From Cliona cf. orientalis (lineage: Eukaryota; Porifera; Demospongiae; Clionaida; Clionaidae): 64,000 bases of DNA. Position numbers and translations under genes: made by a program. The DNA is taken from contig OZ005692.1 in NCBI GenBank assembly GCA_963930775.1, forward strand, positions 2,032,135 to 2,096,134, in the 5' to 3' direction. A model generated the notes under the pieces. That model searched no databases. It saw nothing but the letters and a program-made list of their open reading frames with translations, and was not told the origin of the DNA. Of the stretch, positions 12,201 through 46,737 are shown in pieces. The first letter of the stretch is position 1. Each line of letters opens with the position of its first letter.

Positions 12201-13045
12201 TGGGTACAAGCAAACAAGATAGCATTTACCACGGTGACCACATGCATTGTTTGGTGGGAGATTGTATCATCCCCAGCCTTCCTCCTTGATTGCATCGATA
12301 TACCTATGTACGTACATAAGTACACATATCCCCTTGGGGTATATTATCACTTAAAGAGGTTCAAACCATTATTGCTTTTTGCTCAATTTGTCGTGGGTCT
12401 GCATAATAATTTGTTCCTCATCTCAAACTCTCCCATTTAGCACTCTCTTTTTAATAATTAATTTCCCATGCATAGGTGGTTCGAGATAATATGGACCTTG
12501 CATGTCGCTGCCACGGATTCTCCGGCTCATGCTCGCTCGAAACGTGCTGGAGCGAGCTACCGACTCCTTACGACATCAGCGATGCTCTCAAAAAGAAATA
12601 TAACGAAGCGGTCAAAGTTGAAGTGAGCATACCTCGCGATGGAAGTCCGGCATCTCTACGATACCGCGACCCCGTGACTAATTTGTACACCTATCCGCCA
12701 GACTCCAGTCTCGTCTACGTCGAAGAATCGGACGACTTCTGCACAACGACCGGAAATTTCACACGAAATAGACACTGTATGCCCGAGGAGAATTTACCCA
12801 GCCAGGATGGTAGTGGAAGTTCTGGAAGCTCAGCAACTGGGGCTAGCTACGGCCTCGTGCCGGACTTAAGAGAAGTAGCAATGGCCGAACACTTTCCGGC
12901 TTGCGAGACGTTTTGCTGCAATGGAGAATACGTGGAGGAAGTTAAAACTGTCAGTCAGACTTGTAACTGTCGATTCGTCTGGTGTTGCGATGTCGTCTGT
13001 GATACCTGTACCTACAATGTCACGGAGTATCGCTGCACAGGATGA
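6297..13045 (+). CDS. Wnt: Wnt family secreted signalling protein
   Basis: Exons 6297-6355, 6916-7190, 9393-9685 and 12476-13045 (TGA) join in frame to 398 residues. Wnt proteins are lipid-modified secreted ligands for Frizzled/LRP receptors. The first two exons join into a signal peptide (MARMLFCAMLLLSWAMHF), which decides the start. Family marks follow: GECKWQFRKDQWDC near 85-97, KETAFAYALTSAITVH near 114-129, and CRCHGFSGSCSLETCW near 219-234. The serine near 225 is the residue palmitoleoylated in other Wnts. The cysteine-dense end is FCCNGEY....CNCRFVWCCDVVCDTC. A Gly/Ser-rich insertion (about 313-330) and the change from the usual CCGRGY to CCNGEY are unusual. It does not fit clearly into a bilaterian subfamily. 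Confidence 0.93.
7191..9392 (+). other. Wnt intron 2
   Basis: This is a non-coding, AT-rich intron. A (TGCA)n run lies at about 8042-8062, and a CT-rich tract at about 9315-9388 runs into the exon 3 acceptor. I see no nested gene. Confidence 0.7.
9686..12475 (+). other. Wnt intron 3
   Basis: This is a non-coding intron of 2.8 kb. It starts with poly-A after the donor (about 9693-9713) and has a second poly-A run near 12040. Short open frames inside show no domain or splice support. Confidence 0.65.
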
Positions 13046-13252
13046 GCGCACTCAACGCGAAATAGACTCAAATTATCAAGGATTACATCGTATAATATTA
13101 ATCATTAATTTTGTATCATTGTATGGGTATTTTCTATATTGTGTTAACGAATCAGCTTCATTGTAACATGAAGCCTACTCCTATAATACATGTTGTTTTT
13201 TTTCTATAATGATCTTGTTCCCCCCAAGCCCCTCTTGTATACTAAAATTGAA

Positions 13253-13258
13253 AATAAA
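13253..13258 (+). terminator. Polyadenylation signal AATAAA for Wnt
   Basis: AATAAA lies 208 bp past the Wnt stop in AT-rich 3' sequence. Confidence 0.55.
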
Positions 13259-13869
13259 GAGGTATTAATTTTCTGGCATATATTATTATCATCACAACAC
13301 TATTATTATCAGTGTTTTGTATATCACTCACTTTAAATTGTGCTATGATCGCTGGTTCTTAATTTGATTAAGTGACCAGCCTACATAATAATATAATGTG
13401 TGCATTGCTTTTGTGTCTGTTTGTGAGGTATATTATGTTGTATAATATTATAGAGTAGTAACTGTTAATGGAATATTTACTGTGAAATTTTGTACTCTAT
13501 TATAATTATTATTTACATGATTCTGATGAAATTTATGTACGTTACCTAAATAGAACAAATGCATGGCTTAAAAATTAACAGTTCAAAGTTCATAAACCTT
13601 GCTTAGCAAATTACACATAATTATGTTCTTATAATGTGCACTAGTTGTAACAAATCCTATCATTTCATTGGTTGGAACCGAATATCTAAGTCACTTAGAA
13701 AGCCTATAGTTTAGAAAGCTTACAACTTAGAATACCTACAACTTAGAAACCCCGTTTTTGATACCTAGGGCAACAATTTGCATCATAATATTACTTAGCA
13801 ACGTCATGCTAGAGTCTAAACAAATTAGATGCTTCAGCCAATGGGATCTACAGCCTTTAGAATACTTCA

Positions 13870-13918
13870 GACACTTATGAAACCCTCAGGCTTCGCCTTC
13901 GGGATTTATATTAGTGTC
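13870..13918. repeat. Segmented hairpin (about 49 nt)
   Basis: The arms GACACT..AAACCC..AGGC pair with GCCT..GGGATTT..AGTGTC around a 3-nt loop. Three helices are separated by small loops and are embedded in a locally repetitive stretch of TTAGAA and CTTCAG words. It could be the core of a short palindromic transposon or a transcribed RNA hairpin. Confidence 0.4.
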
Positions 13919-15588
13919 TTCAGTATTTTAAACACTGTAATTCCTTGGCTTCAGTGTCTAACCTATATTTAGAGTCTCTGTACTCTTAATTTGTATATAT
14001 ATGCCTGACTAAATTTGACACCTTGTAGGCAGTGATACTCAACACACTTCACGTATTTGCTACAATAATATTATTTGTCATAAGAAATAGGAAAATTTTC
14101 AGTACGTGACTATACATGTATATAGAGCTTTCTATAGTGTGAGTATAAAGGTTTATGCATGACAACATTATAAAAATAAGAAATGTAAAAAAAAAGCGAA
14201 GGGTAGGGGCGTTTTACATTCAGCAAGAAATTGGATACGCACATAGTTCCGAATTTACATACTTAGCAAATGAAAGGGCACGTATATCTCTCTAGATCTG
14301 ATCGGATCTCTTTCATGAGACTGCAACCAGCCATCCAGCTGTGGTATGTGCACATGCATGCATCGTCACACAGTAGCGGCTATTTACATGTACACGTACA
14401 TGTACATGTACAGTGTACATACCAAAGTGTTAACCATTACTCATAATGATGTAATTGACACCCCACTATACAAGCAGCAGGTGTACTGCGTCATATAATA
14501 TATCCCATGATAATTTAATTCTAATTTTTATATACATACATTGATAAGGTCGCGGAACAAAAACGAAACGAGTATCCATTGTTATTTAACTACCTCAGGC
14601 ATGTATGTAACTAGTATAATTACCTTTAACGCCACCAGGCATGCAAGAGCATGCATATGGATTCATAGTGAGGTGGGTTTAGTGGACAATGCCAAGGGCC
14701 GGCTCAACCCGAGATATAGCTAATAATATGCGTAGGATGAAAATTGCCTGTTCCTGCATGCGCATGCTGGGAAGGCTAAAGCATCAAAATTCATCCAATT
14801 AAATGTCTATTCAGTGGGCATAACTTTCACAAGAATATGCCATGGTAGCACATTGTTGGTAACACTTGCATGGCAGGAACTAATTAAGAATAAGGTCACG
14901 TAGTTCTTAATTCAGTGAGTTACTGCAGGTGGTATAATACGGCTTCAGATCAAAGCTTTACGCCAGCACCATTCCGTCAGTGAAAATTTTATTGTTACTC
15001 AACTTCCAAACCTTTCACAGTGGCAGAAAACAACAATATGATTACCAATTCATTGTAAATGGACCTAAAAATGATTGGATACACGGCCATTTTGGTACTA
15101 CTACAAAGGCTTCTCAGTAAACGTGACATTCTTTCACGATAATTCTGGTATTATTATATTGGATGAGCCCACTTTTCCCATAATTGGAAAATTAGCTGCA
15201 CATGGCCTGTGCCAAAAAATTAATTAACGATAAGGGTTGCCGAGCAGCTTGTGCATGCTTATATGAGAGAACTGTTTGGAGAAAGCAAAAAATGGTCTTT
15301 TCCCCCAAATCAATATATGAACGTTCTAGGATATGCTATAATTATTACCTTAGTTCCGAAAATTTATGTATGGAAACAATGTTATTGCTCAATTAAAGGA
15401 TATCCTTTCTGGATTGGCCCATTAACGTTGCTAATTCAGTAAAGACGCATACTATAAACTATAGTACTTTGCAAGGTAAACTACCTGACAATGAGTATTA
15501 AGGCTCAGATCACTGAATCAATGTGCAATCGCTAACCAATACTGCTAGCAACCTTTCCGATCCTTGCATCCACAGTCTAGAAATAACA

Positions 15589-15752
15589 TACCGTATAGCC
15601 ATTTAAATTTGGCAGTTCAGTATGGGATCGCCATACGTATAATATTATACTATGTGAGTAGGAAATTTTGGCGGATTTTAATTCAGCGGTTGTAATACAG
15701 ACTGCCAAACTGCCAAATTAAATTCCCTGCCAAATTTTCAGGCTATACGGTA
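15589..15752. mobile_element. MITE family 1, copy 2
   Basis: This 164-bp copy begins TACCGTATAGCC and ends GGCTATACGGTA, with internal GCCAAATT boxes. It shares ATCGCCATACGTATA and GTGAGTAGGAAATTTT with the copy at 36656. Confidence 0.75.
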
Positions 15753-16358
15753 GATGGAGTAGACCACAAGAAAGACAGTTATGTAGTGCCTTGGAAGGTA
15801 ATTACGTACCTGAGGAGCAAACTTAGGTTACTTGGCCACTCAAACCAACAAAGTGTAATATCAGTTTAATTGCATTAGCAACCTTCAACTGTGTACTATG
15901 ATATAGTAACATTTCTTGTAAGGCTGCATGCATAGCACACTTTATTGTGATTGGATTTGCACAATAAGAATTCTTTCATGATCTTTGTGACACCATAGAT
16001 ATTGTATACATGCTTTGATGATACATTCGCTATGGAATAATTGCGTCATTTTGAGCTAACACTTGCATCACTCAATGTAACATTATGTACAAGGTCAGCG
16101 AATATCCATTACTATTGTACATTTGTCACAATTAAGGAGCAAATTTGTCACTGGTCGTTCGAGTAACCCCCCACAGAACGATAGTGACAATAACATCAAA
16201 TTTCATGATGGTATCGCTTCTTTTCATTAAACTACACACTTTTTGTTAGCTAAGGGGAAATTGTCTGAGGACATGCACTGCTACAACAAATTAGGTATGT
16301 CTGTGAGATGCTAGCTACAAATCCTAGGTATGCATGTATTGCACTACGGAAACCCACT

Positions 16359-16505
16359 GAGTGCTTTAGGACTCCCATGCAAGCTTATAGTTAAGCCCCG
16401 TCGTGCCTTAGGTCTTCTTTTGAGGTGTCTGGTGCTGCACTGCACTGACGAGGCCCAATTAGACTGAAACAGCTGTCTGTAGTTGCACTTTTGGCATCTA
16501 CTTTA
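16359..16505 (+). repeat. Hammerhead-bearing interspersed repeat
   Basis: This unit of about 150 nt matches 1236-1335 from AGTGCTTTAGG to TTTTGGCATCTACTTT, with extra sequence inside the left half. Its right half is the hammerhead motif at 16431-16488. It sits about 80 bp beyond the ATXN10 stop on the opposite strand, so it lies antisense in or near that gene's 3' UTR. Confidence 0.6.
16431..16488 (+). ncRNA. Type I hammerhead ribozyme motif, short helix III
   Basis: All core boxes are present in order. The 5' strand of stem I (16432-16444) is followed by CTGACGA (16445-16451). Helix II is GGCC/GACT around CAATTA, with a G:U and one C-A mismatch. Then come GAAAC (16466-16470), AGCT and the cleavage triplet GTC (16475-16477), and the 3' strand of stem I (16478-16488). 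Stem I pairs as an inner ACTGCA/TGTAGT helix and an outer GTGC/GCAC helix around a 3-by-1 internal loop. The very short palindromic helix III (ACAGCTGT) is typical of animal repeat-borne hammerheads, some of which act as dimers. Predicted cleavage is after 16477. The weakened helix II may reduce activity. Confidence 0.65.
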
Positions 16506-16581
16506 ATCGTGAAAGTTTCACGCACATACAAAGCAAATTAGAACACACACTTGGAGTGACTGTCATACATATCATACGTTA

Positions 16582-35122
<18,541 letters not shown>

Positions 35123-35523
35123 CGTTGTACAGAGAGCTAGAGCCTAATTAGATTATTGGCGCGTGATTATGACGCAATCACCCGCGTATGTATTATGTCA
35201 TAAGGCAGTACAAAATAGTTAGGCCAAGTAGCCATCATAGGATAAGCCTCCCTGCAGTCATTTTTATATTCGGGGATGTAGATATACCTTTGATGAACCT
35301 GAGCCTTGCCAGCGTCCAGCCCATAGTATACGCAGATATTATGGTAGACTAATAATAAACGCGCAGTAGTAGAAAAATTAACGCGCATATTTTGAGCTCT
35401 CGCGCCGGCGCATGCGCGATATGCTACGCCATACTTAGCTTTTGCAGTCATGGCAACGAAGTACTGAAACACAAGGCATATTATTTGAAAAATGTGAGGT
35501 CTTCGTGCAAATTCAGGATTGGA
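35123..35523. promoter_or_regulatory. Bidirectional promoter, ATXN10 (-) / channel gene (+)
   Basis: Only 401 bp separate the two start codons. The interval carries a GC-rich CpG cluster (35395-35420) with GGCGCATGCGCG, an NRF1-like palindrome, about 285 bp from the ATXN10 start and about 107 bp from the chosen channel start. Confidence 0.55.
35408..35417. promoter_or_regulatory. NRF1-like palindrome GCGCATGCGC
   Basis: It has the same 10-bp core as the sites at 5757, 41463 and 49164, here centred in the ATXN10/channel divergent promoter. Confidence 0.5.
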
Positions 35524-41326
<5,803 letters not shown>

Positions 41327-42138
41327 TGAATATTTATTCTCAGAACACAATACGTAATATCATGCATAACGAATCATGCAAGTTACTATGACATTTACTA
41401 ATCATGTATCAAGACTTTCGGAATCGTGTAGCGCGTATAATATGTCAAACACGTGCTGGCTAGCGCATGCGCATAATTATCACGGTAAAGATCGTCAACA
41501 TTGGCCGCGAAAATTATGCAGCTCGCATCTATTCGATCGAGTATATAGACTGGCAGAAAACGTAAGGGATCAGTACACAGCAAAATTGATCGAAGGCTAG
41601 GCCTATAGTCTAGGTGCAAGGACTACGTTATGATCTTATTATAAATTTCAGTAGCTAGCTAGCTAGCTGTAAAATTCTGTAGTCACATACATGTAGTGAG
41701 TCAGAGTAGCCTCAGTGGCAAAACTCCCGACGTACTGGGGATGAATCATGCATGGTACGGAACTGTCCTCATCCCTTGATCTTTATAGACTGAATCAGCT
41801 GAGCAACAGATAGCTGGTTGTACTGTATCGCTGTATGTACTATGGATTGAAGCTTCGGAGAGTAGCTAGAGGGGGTACCTTCCCACCTACTATTATAGTC
41901 TATGAGCGAAGGGTTGCCCCCTCGATGATTTACATCACCCTAGTTATTGTATATGTGAATTTATGTGTATGAGTTTATGCAATGTGGGTATGTACTGCTG
42001 GTCAAACTTAATTAAATACCTTTGGAGTAGTCATAATAATAGGAGTACACAACAGTAACATTACTAGTAGTAGAGTATAAGTGTGCTAGCTATAGTTGTT
42101 GGCTGAGCTACATAGTATGTGGAGAGATAATATATTCA
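41327..42138. other. Intergenic spacer with CpG patch
   Basis: A small CpG-rich patch at about 41430-41560 contains TAGCGCATGCGCATAA. The rest is AT-rich with AGCTAGCT runs (about 41650) and no coding signal. The patch could be the promoter of the downstream secreted-protein gene, 676 bp away. Confidence 0.45.
41463..41472. promoter_or_regulatory. NRF1-like palindrome GCGCATGCGC
   Basis: It has the same core as at 5757, 35408 and 49164, inside a short CpG-rich patch between genes. Confidence 0.4.
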
Positions 42139-43288
42139 ATGAATATTCCACAATGGTGGATGTTGGCTCTATCTGTGGCTTTGCAGTTCTCTGATTGGCT
42201 GCATGGTGAGAATATCCTTTGAGTCATTTAAATTTAATAATGAACACTTGTTTAAATTTAATAATAAGGGCTATAAAGTTGATGAGATATCACTCTAAAC
42301 TGGTCAGGTGCAGACTTTCTGACAAAGAGTCACTCTCAGCTTTCATTCACTGTACTTGTCATCCAATCCCGTCTCGCGACTAAGAGGTCTGCAGTCTGAG
42401 TGAAAGTGCCATTACTTGCCTGGAGCTATATAGCTACTAGTGCAAGTGCATTATGAAACTAATAATTATTCCAGATTTGTTAATCGTCCATTCAGACACA
42501 CAGCCAACAGTGCTGTATCCAATATCGGGAATAATAATATTATAACTCCTGCTGTCTCTTTGTGATACTTGTTGTGAGAAGGTCACTGATTAAATTAAGG
42601 GGATAAAACAGAACAAAGAACTTGAACACTTGTTGTTTTGTTTTAAATAAAATATTAATCATTTCTCTATTGACTAATTTTATTCTTAGACATGACTTTT
42701 GTCTTTGACTTTGTCTACATAAGACAAAGTTTTATGCTGTAGTCTCAGCATTCTGTTCTGGTTTTGTGAATTGAACATTCGGTTCTTCCTCTTAGAACAG
42801 TTAGCTACTGATTGGAGTGCTTGTCTTCCTGATGTTTTGATTGATCAAAAGGAAGATTACATCTCCCAGAAGACAGGAATGGCGGCTACAAATACTGGGA
42901 AGAAAGGGGTACATTATAATATTATTATAGATGCTTTTATAAGAGTAGATCAAGAGATACTCTTTAAGGTACTAATAAGCTACTATTTCACCTTTTACTC
43001 TGTATCATTGTTGGGGAGGGGGTGGGTATAACATAAATCAGCAGATCATTTGATTATACATAATTTTTCCAGGAATGTATCTGCTGCAAAACAAAGGATC
43101 AAGAGCTATACACTGGTCGTAGGTATCTCTGTCACAAGACTCACGTTGCCGACCGCCCTAAGCATAACAAGCTCTGCAAGACTTGTGCCACTGATCCAGA
43201 TCATCCTTATGATAAGACTGTCACCAACAACTGTATAGACCATTGCCGCTACCATGGTGGATTTGTAGGACAGGAGAGTTCCGAGTGA
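42139..43288 (+). CDS. Small secreted cysteine-rich protein (unknown family)
   Basis: Three exons (42139-42205, 42796-42908, 43073-43288, TGA) join in frame into 131 residues. The first exon encodes a hydrophobic leader (MNIPQWWMLALSVALQF), a good signal peptide that decides the start. The mature part has nine cysteines, eight of them in the last exon in the pattern C-x-CC ... C ... C-x2-C ... C-x3-C, with many Lys, His and Asp residues. No transmembrane segment follows, so a soluble secreted product is likely. The cysteine spacing does not match a domain I can name with confidence. Phases agree at both introns (1, then 0), which supports a real gene. Confidence 0.65.
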
Positions 43289-44227
43289 ATTTGACAATTT
43301 AACCTATAATCATTATGAGCTACTGTGTAATAGTGTGTGCAATGCATGATATGATATTGTCGTGTATAGCTACTGTATGCTATTGCAACCTACGTATACC
43401 CATATAATACTTACCTAAATTAGCCTCACCGTAGATTCTTAATTTTTTTATTGAGCTACTGTGCAATAGTGTGTACAATGCATGACATGTGTATACTGTA
43501 TGCTATTACAACCTACCCATTTGATACTTGCCTAAATTAGCCTCACTATGGATTCTTAATTTTTTTTATGCTCCCACTTTTCAGTGGGCATTATTAAATA
43601 GTGAGAATAATAATTATTATTAGCTAATTGAACTGGGAATTCACTCGGGCCCTTGGTAGCGCTACGTGTAGTGCCCTTACTTCACTCGAGATCGATGCTG
43701 GCCTTCAGGTCTCTAAATTCCGCAGACACCTTGGACTCAGCCTCTGAGGGATTTAATAAAGTTGAAGCTTCTTACGAAGACTACAACTTTATATTATCTT
43801 GCCAAGATTCTTGGAATCCATGCACATAATACTGCTTTCATACAATATGCCATGCAGATTCATGCTATTGCAAGCTGCTAAGCCACTTCCATTAGTTTCT
43901 AGTTCCTTACCAGCTGCATGCAGCATGTATCCTTTTGGGGGAAAGCATTAGTGTGTAGCTATATGCCCACAGCAATAGGATGGGTATCGAGGCTTGTATC
44001 TTGTGATTAATGACTACATCCCTCGTCCCTCAAGAAAAGATGTCACTGCGCCAATTGTAGACCTCGGGCACATTGACAAACTGCGCATGCTCCGTACGTT
44101 CATAAAGTGGTTGAGCCACACCTCCTAAATGAATAAGCCACGCCTTCTTTCACCTTGAGCTCCACCCACGTTTTAGTGAGGTGAAACACTTTTTGATACA
44201 GGTAAAATCTCTAGATCCAATCTCATT
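43289..44227. other. Spacer before HSD17B10
   Basis: The spacer holds the tandem duplication at 43317-43566, a GC-richer unexplained patch at about 43645-43745 (around TCGGGCCCTTGGTAGCGC) and GCGCATGC just upstream of HSD17B10 (about 44085). No exon is supported. Confidence 0.5.
43317..43566. repeat. Tandem duplication, units about 135 and 114 bp
   Basis: GAGCTACTGTG(T/C)AATAGTGT opens both units, and both end in CCTAAATTAGCCTCAC then GATTCTTAATTTTTTT. The second unit has lost about 20 bp in the middle. Confidence 0.8.
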
Positions 44228-44453
44228 ATGGCGTCGACTGTAGAGTTCCGTAGCATCGCTAAGGTGGTTGCTTTGGTGACGGGCGGTGCCTCTGGTCTCG
44301 GTAGAGCTACAGCAGCTAGACTGGCAGCACAGGTAAGAAATAATATATTTTGATAACTTTTGAATCATGTGACCCACGTGGTTTAATGGCTTAATCTGGC
44401 GTGATTGGAGAAAGAAAGAGAGTGTGTGTGAGAGAGAGGTGGTGTCGCGATTG

Positions 44454-44518
<65 letters not shown>

Positions 44519-46690
44519 GGTGTGGGGGTGCATGGGGGTTGTACTGAAAGCCTCTGTTTACTCAGTGATACACACATTTAATATCTTACTCTGATGTTGT
44601 GTACATGTACCTTTGTGCAGGGCGCTCGTGTGATTGTCGGTGATCTTCAAGTCAGCAATGGTGAGAAGGTGGCCAGAGAGATCGGAGACAATGCAACCTT
44701 TGTCCCCATGGATGTAAGCGCAAACGATACCATTCAATACATACTCATTATCCCAATAGAATCATTCTACAGGACACTATGAGCTGTCAGATTATCACTA
44801 TATTGCACTATGGCTGTTCTTGTAATGTCAAGTTGATGTGTTTTAGTCCACTCTTAATTTATTTCTAAGGGCTCAGTGGTTTGGTATTGGCAAACAGTGT
44901 TGGAGTGATGTTATACTAATGCCAACAATCTACCATGCTACAATCCAGTATATAGCTAGGAGCCAAAACTTTAATTCTGTAGGGATCTAGCTTCGTTCCC
45001 AGGCTCTCGGAACGAGGCTAGTAGGGATCTAATTGAAATAATTATGTGAATTTTGCTCCATACCAATGTTATTGCATGAAATCTTATTGTGTGCGCTGAA
45101 CAGGTGACCTCTGAGTCGGATGTGAAGAATGCTGTTCAGATTGCCAAGGAGAAGTATGGAGGAGTGAACGTGGCAGTCAACTGCGCAGGGATAGGGATAG
45201 CAAAGAGAACGCTCACCAAGAAAGGACCACACCCACTTGAGGAGTTTCAACGGGTGCTGCAAGTGAGCTCCATCTCTCTCTCCCTCTTCCTCCCTCCCTT
45301 CCTCCCTCCCTTCCTCCATCCGTCTTTCCCTTCCTCCCCTCTTTCTCTCTCTCTCTCTCTTCTTTGTCACACACATACATGTATGTATACACACTCATTT
45401 CTCTATCTATCCCTGACCCACAGGTCAATGCTGCTGGAACTTTCAATGTCATTCGACTAACTGCTGAGCAGATGTCTAACAGTGAACCCTACAACAAAGC
45501 TGGAGAAAGAGGTAAATAGTAAAAAAAAAACCCTTGTTCACAGATCTCCTGCTGAAATTGTTAATAATAATAATTATCAATCTTAGTAATAATTGTCCCT
45601 GCAATGGTGTGAGGACTCTCATAGATTCATCACCAGGCAAGTGAAATCCCCCCTAACTCAGAGGTGTCTTGGGATGCAGTCAAAGGAAGGGAAGCTGACC
45701 TGAGGAGCATAAGGCAGTGCTTCTCACCTTTGTTTATGCTACATGTAGCTAATAATTGAATTTTTAGCAGTTGATAAAAGCTCAATTGACCTCGTGAATT
45801 GAGGTCAAGTTTACATAACACCTAGCCTATATCAGTGCAGCCACTGTAAGTGCTGATCTCAGCATAATTTTAATTGGTCATTGTCATACTACAAATGGAG
45901 CTATGTAGGAAAGTCACTGTCATCACATTATGCATGTGCCATAAATTAATGAATGCCCACAAAAAAAATATAGATAGAAACAGTTAATAATAATAATTAT
46001 TAGCTAGTTGGTCACTTTGCATTAAATCATAATTTTTTCTGCTACTAGGTGTGATTTTGAACACAGCCAGTGTGGCAGCGTTTGACGGTCAGATTGGACA
46101 GGCGGCCTACTCTGCCAGTAAGGGAGCCATTGTGGGGATGACCCTGCCAATTGCCAGGGACTTGAAGAGGTCTGGAATAAGAGTCTGCACCATTGCTCCT
46201 GGTAGGTATGAATGAAATTTTTTTTTATAATTCAACAAGTTTATCCTACTAATAGTGCATAGGAAAAGTACTTATTTGCTGTCACTTTGTTTTGAGCAAA
46301 CAAAATGGGTTAATTTTCAGCTACTAACTAGTTTATCATCTATTATGAACACTCAAGTAAAACCCACCTCCCCGTTTTTCAACGTCAATTTATAACTATA
46401 TTAGGAAGTTTCATGACGTCCTATCACCCTACCATCATTAATAATTTTGCACTTCAACCTCTTTCTCTGTACACACCATGCATCCAAACTCTATCATAGG
46501 TTTGTTTGACACTCCTCTGCTGGCTAGCCTCCCTGAGGCAGTCCGTCAGGAGCTAGCCCTCTCCATCCCCTTCCCCCAGCGTCTCGGGGATCCTGACGAG
46601 TACGCCCACCTCGTACAGGCACTCATTGAAAACCCAATGATGAATGGAGAAGTCATACGACTGGACGGGGCACTTAGAATGCAACCTTGA
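44228..46690 (+). CDS. HSD17B10: 3-hydroxyacyl-CoA dehydrogenase type-2 (17-beta-HSD 10)
   Basis: Six exons (44228-44332, 44621-44713, 45104-45262, 45424-45511, 46049-46201, 46500-46690) join with all phases matching into 262 residues, against 261 in human. The enzyme is a mitochondrial NAD-dependent short-chain dehydrogenase. It oxidises 3-hydroxyacyl-CoA in isoleucine and fatty-acid breakdown, and in animals is also a subunit of mitochondrial RNase P. Visible marks: nucleotide-binding TGGASGLG (18-25), the D43 that favours NAD, VNCAG (91-95), catalytic Ser156 (NTASVAA), and Tyr169 and Lys173 (YSASK). The end, [19 protein letters not shown], is typical of this enzyme. The gene ends 47 bp from the stop of the convergent kinase-kelch gene. 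Confidence 0.95.
44455..44516. repeat. (TA)n(GA)n compound microsatellite in HSD17B10 intron 1
   Basis: About 14 TA units followed directly by about 15 GA units. Confidence 0.9.
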
Positions 46691-46737
46691 ATAACATTAT
46701 TAAAAATTAAATAATAATCAATAGTGTTTCAATTATG

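Larger units (their letters stand above)
13046..16581. other. Wnt-ATXN10 intergenic spacer (convergent)
   Basis: The spacer holds the Wnt 3' UTR, a stem-loop at 13870, TGTACATG-type palindromic runs near 14390-14412, a MITE at 15589 and the hammerhead repeat at 16359-16505. No supported coding exon was seen. Confidence 0.6.

Noticed and set aside
12476-13045. Final Wnt exon as a stand-alone gene starting at GTG
   Set aside because: A good acceptor precedes it and it continues the Wnt frame from 9685.
13870-13918. microRNA precursor
   Set aside because: Helices are short and interrupted by asymmetric loops; no long imperfect duplex of precursor type.
35392-35523. Upstream ATG extending the channel protein by 44 residues
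   Set aside because: It lies in the CpG promoter, the added residues are not channel-like, and the 35524 start directly precedes the conserved part.
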